Of a DNA stretch of 64,000 bases, positions 57,054 to 64,000 are shown piece by piece. Made by a program: the position numbers and the translations under genes. Numbering within the stretch: the first letter of the stretch is position 1; each line of letters begins with the position of its first letter. The notes beneath the pieces were generated by a model. The model was given only the letters and a program-made list of their open reading frames with translations. It did not search any database and was not told the DNA's origin. The stretch covers positions 20,405-84,404 of the forward strand of contig QKWP01001731.1 in the NCBI GenBank assembly GCA_003550325.1, written 5' to 3'. This DNA is from Gigaspora rosea (taxonomy: Eukaryota > Glomeromycota > Glomeromycetes > Diversisporales > Gigasporaceae).

Positions 57054-58324
57054 TTAATTATTGAATTGGAAAAAGGAACTTATAAATTTTCTTAAAGGTG
57101 TCATTATTAATGACAGGGGACAAAATTTTTTAACACAAAATTCAAATGCAACATAATTTGAGTCTAAGTATTTTTTCAAGTTAAGCACAACAATCTTATC
57201 ATATGTGCCAATTAAACTATATTGAGAAGAGAGCATTCTCTTTAACTTGCTATGATATGATTCCAAAGCATTTATTAATGTTATTTACAAAAGTAACAGA
57301 GAATGTTAAAGGGCCCAAAGTACCTATTGGTAAGTATTTTTCGAATAGTACCTTGTAATATATTTTTTAATAGAAGGGAGAAAATATTCATTAATTGATT
57401 TTTGGACAAACATTTCACAACCAATTTTTGTTTACTTGTGCATGGCTTGAATCATCTTGTTCTAAGTTTTTGTATCATAGATTTTATTCATCCAAGCCTG
57501 CATAACATATATGATGCAGAAAATAATTTCATATTCCTGTTCACCTTTCTGAAGACCTGGAAAAGCTGCCATAATGCTTCTAGCTTCTACACTACTTTGG
57601 TTTAATAGAAAGAAATGAATGGGTTTTTCAAGGACTACAAAGTCGCTGCATTATCGTCAATATTTCTGTAATTGTATTGCTATCTTTATTACTAGCAAAA
57701 AATTACTACTAAAGTCCCAATAGCCATATTTATCCCAAATATACAATGTAAACAAATGCCAGTCATATTTATTTGGTTTGTTTATAGAATCTATAAAAGT
57801 TAACCATCTATACTTTTGAAGCTTTTTGAGTTGCTTTGGATGTGCAAAAACAAGACTGTGAGTAAATTGGTAATGAATTCTATACAATTCAATTTGATAA
57901 CTCTCTTTTTCTAAGAACAAAGTCATATTCCGTATATATTGAGTTAAATTAGAAATACCAATTAAATAAGTATTTTAAAAACCATGGGCTTTATACTTTA
58001 TATTGGCGACTTTCTTCTATTTTAATTTCTTTATACTCATGCCAAGATCCAACTTTTCATTTGTATACTCCTTAATTGCACTAACTATTGCAGACAAAAT
58101 AATTCTTAATCGCTTCCTTTTCTACTAAAACTCAAACAGCTTAGAATTGTTTTAATTTTTTATTTTCTTCTAACTCATATGCATAATCAAAGGAGCCTTG
58201 AAAACGGTCAACATGTACTTTTTGTATAGTAACAAACCATATTACTTTTATTTTTGCAAAATATAAATTTGTCTCTTGAACCTTTGTTTCACATTTGGAG
58301 CATTCTTTTTGCGTGTGCTTGATT
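57054..58324 (-). pseudogene. MULE transposase remnant, right copy
   Basis: Identical, as far as I could compare, to the remnant at 53633-54903, including its interruptions. Decay therefore preceded the duplication. The same motifs are present (CSKCETKV, FIDSINKPNKYDW, ESYHSKLKRML). Confidence 0.75.
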
Positions 58325-58755
58325 TAAAGAGTTTATTAAAGTAGCATACAAAGGTTTTCTATAATTTCTATTAACATGATTCTTAGACCTATATTTCACT
58401 TAAATGTTTGTGACTAAAGGTTACCATTTTGTATCAAATTTGTTCACTGGTACTTCGGATGGCTATTGAACATTAAAAAGTAATGTGCGTCTTTGGTTAG
58501 GCATAAAACTTGTGGTTAAATATGTTGTGAAGGCATCTGGTAAAGTAGTTTGTTCAAAAAATAATCAATACTCGATGTTTGCTATAAGAGGTCTTGTCCA
58601 AAATTCAGAAAATATTTGCTATAGAAAGTCTATATTTATTACTTGGGAAGAATTTTTTTTACTAAAAGTTTCTATTACTTTTTTTTTTTTTATAACTTGA
58701 ATATAAGGGCTGTATTATTAATCACCTGATTATTTTTTATTAGAGGCCTACCTCC

Positions 58756-59041
58756 TAGGGTTCCTCAAATTTAAATCAAATCAAATATTGGATCAATTTG
58801 AATTTGATCAAATCAAATTGACCCTGATTTGAATTTGATTTGATTCAAATATTTGAATTTGAATTTGATTTGAATTTGAATTTTTAATAGTAATATTCAA
58901 ATCAAATCAAATATTTGTCAAATCAAATCAAATTTGGCCATATTTGAATTTGATCAAATCAAATATAGTCAAATTTGAATTTGAATTTGATCAAATATTT
59001 GATTCAAATATTTGAAGATCAAATCAAATTGCGGAACCCTA
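58756..59041. mobile_element. 286-bp hAT MITE of AATCAAAT repeats, complete copy
   Basis: TAGGGTTCC to GGAACCCTA with the perfect 8-bp duplication CTACCTCC (58748-58755 and 59042-59049). Same length as 8804-9089. Confidence 0.95.
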
Positions 59042-59073
59042 CTACCTCCCCTCTTCCTCTTCTTTAATATATA

Positions 59074-59825
59074 AAGTAAATGGGTGTATTGTGGCCAAGG
59101 AGGGTATTGTGGCCAAGTGAAATATTTTGTGATCTAGTGATCAGAATTGGACGAAATTTATACCATTCGATTTGTCTTATCGAGACGAATTGAATGGTAT
59201 AAATCAAGATAGCATCATTTATGCAAAATATAGATTTTTGCACATATTTAAATTAATTATTAAATATATATAGAATATTTAATAGTTAATAACTTTTGAT
59301 CCACTGGTCTGTTTTGGACGATTTTACCACCAAAATGACCATCTCAGTGAGACGATTCTAACAAGCATAAAATCGTCAAAATCTAATCACGAGGCCCTGA
59401 GATCGATATAAATTTATCATATTTTATAAAATCATATTAGTAAATCTGCAAAATTTTTACATATTTACCTTTAACGATTTTGGGATCCTGTGATTGGATT
59501 TTAACGATTTTTGCTTGTTAGAATCGTCTCACTGAGACAGTCATTTTGGTGGTAAAATCATCCAAAATGGACTGGTAGATCAAAAGTTATTCGCTGTCAA
59601 ATAATTGGCTACAATACTCCCCCCCTCTAGAATTTAGTTTTTATATTATATTTGTGCACTAATTATTTATATCTAAAACTATATATAATATAAAGATTTT
59701 TTTACAGTAATTTATTCTTTATTAAGTATAGTTAAAATAATAAAAATTATACAAAAATCTACTTGCTTATTAAAAAAATTTTATTAGTAGAAACTTTAAC
59801 CTGGCCACAATACCCCTATTTACCT
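59074..59825. mobile_element. 752-bp element with GTATTGTGGCCA ends
   Basis: AAGTAAATGGGTGTATTGTG and the inverse of CACAATACCCCTATTTACCT are TIRs; TATATA is on both flanks. The left end repeats GGTATTGTGGCCAAG twice. Foldback F copy 3 lies inside. Confidence 0.75.
59279..59606. repeat. Foldback element F, copy 3
   Basis: AATAACTTTTGATCCACTGG and its inverse flank matching inner arms (ACGATTTTACCACCAAAATG and inverse; AGTGAGACGATTCTAACAAG and inverse). Same family as 9885-10216 and 45489-46875. Confidence 0.8.
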
Positions 59826-60544
59826 TATATAGTTAGATTCTTATATATAATTTCAACTTTTTTTACCCCCTCTTCCCCCTAAAAAATCACCTGATTTTGT
59901 TACTCCTCTAAGATCTTTTGGTAAATATAAGCACTTTAAAAAAAGCGCAAAAAAAAAGCATTAAAATAACAAAACATAATACATTTTTTGTAGTTTTTTT
60001 TTCGTTACTATATAATTTTTTTTCATCAGCAGTACTTTGTAGAGTACTAACAAAATTTCTTTACAGAAAGCATTTTATAAGTATTGTTTGGACTAAATTT
60101 CTAAGTTTTCACAACTTTATATTATAACACTTTTTTTTAAAAAAGTTTGTACACGCTACTATAAACAAGATAATGCCTTATATATAAAATTTACTCCAGA
60201 TTTTTGTCTTAATTTAATTGGTTGTCATATTATATATAATAGCTTTGATTTCTGGATGGTTAGATTGATGATTGCTGGATCACGTGATTGGTATCTGGTT
60301 TTAATAGTTTTCCATGTATAAATGGATGCGGCTATTAAGTAAAAAATATTATATAATAAATGGCATACCCTTTATATATAATTTATTATAAAATTATAAA
60401 ATATAAGGTTGATAGTATTTTTTAAAATTTTATTTAGCTTTAAAATAATAGTAACAATTTTTAAATCTATAGTGCAGACAACCTAGTTCTAACCAATAAA
60501 AGTTTTTAGCAGCCAAATTTTAAAATTATATAACGTGACCAAAG

Positions 60545-60655
60545 TTGGTATTTCTACTATATAGCCAAATTTGGTACTTCTACTATATACGGCAAATTTG
60601 ATACTTCTACTATATATGGCCAAATTTGGTACTATATATAGTATGGCCAAATTTT
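60545..60655. repeat. ~28-bp tandem repeat
   Basis: Four units of GCCAAATTTGGTACTTCTAC followed by TATATA, slightly diverged. Confidence 0.8.
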
Positions 60656-60802
60656 ATATAATATAAATATGCTATGTATCACATTTGCTTTTGCAATAAA
60701 ATTAGATTTATGCAGATTATGCAGATTATGCTAATACAAATATGCACTAGTCATAGTCACATAAAATACAAAAATCAAATAATTTTTCTAAATATCTACA
60801 TA

Positions 60803-61164
60803 TGGGCCCTCAAAAGTAGAAACCAGACAATTTGACAATTTTTTGAAAATTAACCTGTTTGATTGATCAGGTGTAAAATTTAAAGCCCAAACTTTTTTAC
60901 TTAATAATGAAAGTCTGATCACTTAATAAATTTTTGTGATGCAACGGTTAAAAGCTTTTGACGCTATAATCTAAAAATAGATTTACTGAGATTTTAAAAG
61001 CATTCTACAGGTCTACAGATCTAATAATCCTGTTTAAACAGGTTAGTTAATCATGAATATACTATTTTTAGATTGGTTTAATTTTGTGTAACAAAATAGT
61101 TTTTGCTGATTTTCTCAAAACCCGTGATCTGCCAAATTGTCTGTTTTCTACTTTTGAGAGCCCA
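60803..61164. mobile_element. 362-bp MITE with TGGGCYCTCAAAAGTAGAAA ends
   Basis: TGGGCCCTCAAAAGTAGAAA then CCAGACAATTTG, and the inverse at the right (CAAATTGTCTGTTTTCTACT, then TTTGAGAGCCCA); flanked by TA. TIRs of about 31 bp with few mismatches. Confidence 0.85.
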
Positions 61165-61179
61165 TATGTGTGTGGTCTA

Positions 61180-61657
61180 GTGAATTGATCCAGGTGGGTA
61201 TCATTTGGATCACCCATGGGTGGGTGGGTGACTCAGATTAGGTAGCAACAGATTAGATGAAAACAGATAGATCAATCTGTAGGTTGATCTATCCCTTTTA
61301 AATACTTATTGATTAAACCCCTGATCCATTGTTAATTACCTTATTGATTGAACAATCAAACCCTGTAATTTGTATTGTTGTTTTATTTTAAATCATTAAG
61401 TAACTTAACAATCTAAGTTATTTTTTTAAACTATGATCATGAACATATTCAAGTTCTAATTACTAATATCATTAAGTGATTTAATGATTAATTTTAATTT
61501 TGTATAGCATAACCCAGATAATCTAACAAATAATCTGTCAAGTAATTTATAGAGTGACCTAGGTAGTGCCTTTTTTTAACTGATCTGTTACACCAGATAG
61601 CATATTGCCCACCTATCAGGTAACTCGGGTGATAATTTTTTAAATAGGTCAATTCAC
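61180..61657. mobile_element. 478-bp TA-inserted MITE with GGTGGGT/ACCCACC motifs
   Basis: GTGAATTGATCC at the left, GGTCAATTCAC at the right, TA on both flanks. GGATCACCCATGGGTGGGTG is subterminal, similar in style to the intronic MITE at 12261-12418. Confidence 0.75.
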
Positions 61658-61664
61658 TAATGTA

Positions 61665-61850
61665 GCCAAATTTTTATATATATTGACCAAATTAATATAT
61701 AGTATGAATAAACTAGCCAAATTTCTTATATTTAAAATGGCCAAATTAATATAGTAGTATGAATAAACCGGCCAAATTTCTTATATTTAAAATAGCCAAG
61801 TTTCTTGGTCTAATAGTATATGTGGAGTGGCCAAATTTCATGTTTATTTA
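61665..61850. repeat. ~58-bp tandem repeat
   Basis: Two to three units with GCCAAATTTCTTATATTTAA and AGTATGAATAAAC. Confidence 0.7.
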
Positions 61851-62093
61851 TAAAATTGTTCTAACTTTTACACTCTATTATTTTTTTAAAATTAAATTTA
61901 CAAAAATTCTAACAATGTGGAAGTATTTAACTTGTTTCGAATTAACATTTTAAAATAGTATTTTTTGGTTACTATTTTTTTTGAAGAAGGATTAGCAATT
62001 TGAATGATATCAGTTTTATTGGTTGGGACTAGTTTGTTTGCACTGTAGTACAGAACTAGCCAAAATTGTTTTTTGTGATAGATTATACTATAA

Positions 62094-62576
62094 AGGCAGT
62101 GTTATTAATCACCTGATTATTTTTTATCAGAGGTCTACCTTCCTTAATATATATATAGGTGTTCCCTTTTAAAAGAGCCCATTTTTACATATATTTTATT
62201 TTGAGATAATTGAATTTAACTGTTTGTTTTGATTTTCGGACTGATCCGGGATTAATCAAATTTCATGATTTTAATTAGTTAAATATAACAGGTAACTATT
62301 GGGTAATCTCGTGATGTGCTGGCCTTGGACAACTTCGTGTAATATTTCTTTTACATTATCTCTATTTTTTATTATGCAAATCGACTTTCATTTATAATTA
62401 AAAAATATCAATCATGTCAAAATTTATATAAATCTAATGAAAACTCAATTTTCAAAAAAATGTAAAAATGGGCCCTTTTAAAAGGGAACGCCCCATATAG
62501 TCAGGTTCTTATATATAATTTCAACTTTTTTTACCCCCTCCCCCTCTAAAAAATCACCTGATTTTTGTTACTCCCC
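62094..62576. mobile_element. Tourist-like (PIF/Harbinger) MITE, copy 4, with nested insert
   Basis: AGGCAGTGTTATTAATCACC at the left, ATTTTTGTTACTCCCC at the right, TAA on both flanks. Interrupted at about 62159-62497. Confidence 0.85.
62159..62497. mobile_element. ~340-bp element with GTTCCCTTTTAAAAG ends
   Basis: AGGTGTTCCCTTTTAAAAGA then GCCCATTTTTACAT, inverted at the right (ATGTAAAAATGGGCCC, TTTTAAAAGGGAACGCCC). TIRs of about 33 bp. Flanks are (AT)n, so the target duplication cannot be set. Confidence 0.75.
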
Positions 62577-63650
62577 TAACAAAGTAAGTTACTAAAATAT
62601 GATAAAGCAGTTGCTACAAATGGTATGCCCAAATATACAAACTAATAAACAAGAGCTTGATTGTCCTGTTTTGTTTTATTTTTATTAATTTTAGTAGTAT
62701 TGTTTGATTGAATTTTAGTTTTTTGTTTGGATATATAGTTAAAACTGCTATTTTTTGACTACTTTTGTTACTTATTGCATATAAATGCTTGATCAAATAT
62801 CATTTGAAACTTTTGAACATTTAATTGTCAAATAAAACTTCAAAGTAATAGGTTTTTCTTATTTTCAACTTGTTTTACAAAATATACAAATAGCATCATA
62901 ATATTTTATTAGAATGGTTTGTTTTAGTAATATGTTTCAAACTTTATCTCTTGGATGACCAACAATTTCATTATTTGTTACTTGAACTATTTGGTAATTT
63001 ATTATAATTACTATAAATATCTATTATATTACTAATATTTTGAAAATTTTCTATTGTTGCTAATATAGTAATAATTATTATAAATAAGTTAATATTTTAT
63101 ATTAGTATTTATAAAATACACACAAATGTTTATTTAATTTGTTCTAAATCTGACATAATTATATCCTTTAAAGAAATCAAAAAAAAATTACATTGTCTAA
63201 ATATTAATATATAAGAAAAGAAAATTTATATATCAAAAATATTGCAATATTTTATATATATCAATAATATAAACTTAATGGCTTGAAAAAACACAACTCA
63301 ACTTAAAAAAAAAAACTTCTTAAAAAAAATTTCAAAAAAAAAATTTTAGTGCTAATTGAAAATTCAATAACAAAAGATAGTAAATATTTTAGTTAATATT
63401 GTTATAACTATTTTAGTTTAGAAAATATCTAAAGTTAATATTAAAATATAAATAGATTATGCGAGATATTGCTGTATTAAATAAACTACGAAAAGTATGA
63501 ATTTGTTTATAATAAACACTATAATAAATTTACTATAACAAGTACAGTTAACTCTTTTTATCCCAAACTGCTAGGACTGCTAATTTTTACTATATAAAAA
63601 TTGAAAAAGTTCAGTTCTTAAAATGTTATATATGGCTAATTTGAACTTTA
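62577..63650. other. Gene-free AT-rich stretch
   Basis: No family-like ORF, RNA gene or delimited element was seen. Confidence 0.5.
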
Positions 63651-64000
63651 TCCCTTAAACCGTATTCCAGGCAAATTTGCCTGGAATTTTTAGAAATATT
63701 TACAATTTTTTAAATAAAATAAAATTTTATTAAGAATATAGGGTATACTTTATTTATAGAATATTTTCTTTAAAATATATTTTATAAACTTTATTATGAA
63801 AATTTTTTAAAGTTATTAATAACCTTTAAAGTAATAAAAGTTTAAAGTTTTTATTTTAAAATTTTTACTATAAAATTTTTCTTTGGATTTTCTTAAATTT
63901 TATATGTTCCCGTCTATAAAAAAAATTTTTACTTCTAATACAAGTCTTAATTTTTACAAGTAAATCACAAATGTTGCAATAATAAAAGTTGTAATCCTTT
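63651..64000. mobile_element. TCCCTTA-ended MITE with subterminal hairpin, copy 3 (runs off the edge)
   Basis: Starts TCCCTTAAACCGTA after TA, with the hairpin TTCCAGGCAAATTTGCCTGG followed by AA. The interior matches copies 1 and 2 (TATATGTTCCCGTCTATAAA, ACTTCTAATACAAGTCTTAA). Confidence 0.8.

Larger units (their letters stand above)
56105..59032. repeat. 2.9-kb direct duplication, right copy
   Basis: Same content as 52684-55611. Unlike the left copy it continues through the complete hAT MITE and its target duplication into the rest of the Harbinger MITE (to 59908), so this is the copy that looks structurally whole. Confidence 0.95.
58707..59908. mobile_element. Tourist-like (PIF/Harbinger) MITE, copy 3, interrupted twice
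   Basis: Starts GGGCTGTATTATTAATCACC and ends TTTTGTTACTCCTC, with TAA on both flanks (58704-58706 and 59909-59911). A hAT MITE (58756-59041) and a 752-bp element (59074-59825) are inserted in it; without them it would be about 150 bp. Its left end is repeated at 55286 in the left duplication copy. Confidence 0.85.
60470..62045. mobile_element. 1.6-kb TA-inserted element with GCCAAATTT repeats
   Basis: TAGTGCAGACAACCTAGTTC then TAACCAATAAAA at the left and the inverse of TTTTATTGGTTGGGACTAGT, TTGTTTGCACTG at the right; TA on both flanks. Subterminal tandem repeats contain GGCCAAATTTGGTACTTCTA (60545-60655) and GGCCAAATTTCTTATATTTA (61665-61850). Two MITEs are nested inside. No transposase. 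Confidence 0.7.

Overview
The window reads as nuclear DNA from an AT-rich, transposon-saturated fungus, most likely an arbuscular mycorrhizal fungus (Glomeromycotina, Rhizophagus-like). The reasons are the very high A+T content, short GT-AG introns of about 70-105 bp, a decayed BACK-TLDc protein of the BTB/kelch-like kind that is greatly expanded in these fungi, and MULE and hAT transposons. The organism is inferred, not proven.

Host genes are few. A four-exon gene (11873-12913) joins a PB1 domain to an LCCL domain, and its second intron carries a small transposon. A single-exon orphan ORF of 265 codons with its own TATA box lies at 21754-22551. One intact tRNA-Asp(GTC) lies at 25954-26025. 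A BACK-TLDc pseudogene lies at 16701-17651 on the minus strand. No operon-like or pathway grouping is visible.

The rest is mobile and repeated DNA in nested layers, which target-site duplications (TSDs), terminal inverted repeats (TIRs) and two paralogous empty sites allow to be ordered. 1-5150: an old T-rich repeat hit by a pogo-like MITE and by a tRNA-headed retroelement, which was itself split by a 3.3-kb hAT-like element that carries further insertions. 6.3-10.2 kb: a SINE copy, hAT MITEs, a LINE-like fragment and a foldback. 13-20 kb: MITEs and the pseudogene. 25-28 kb: a hAT-like element, the tRNA and a diverged satellite. 28.46-45.24 kb: apparently one ancient hAT-like element swollen by nested insertions, including a tRNA-headed element split by a nearly complete hAT transposon (35527-39197, 8-bp TSD GGTACCAC) and another hAT-like element placed inside its right terminal repeat. 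45.5-50 kb: a SINE in a foldback, a Harbinger MITE, a palindromic MITE and a poly(A) retrocopy. 51.1-52.6 kb: an element carrying a tandem array of 57-nt exon-like blocks. 52.7-59.0 kb: a near-identical 2.9-kb direct duplication carrying a decayed MULE transposase, with one undetermined base at the end of its first copy. 59-64 kb: nested MITEs.

Five themes stand out: a long tRNA-headed retroelement family with AATAAA signals and differing 3' tails; many hAT elements with TAGRG ends, each with its own subterminal motif array; a MITE family whose subterminal hairpin changes in a compensatory way; a conserved core shared by MITEs with unrelated ends; and a Cys-rich exon carried by the hAT transposon.
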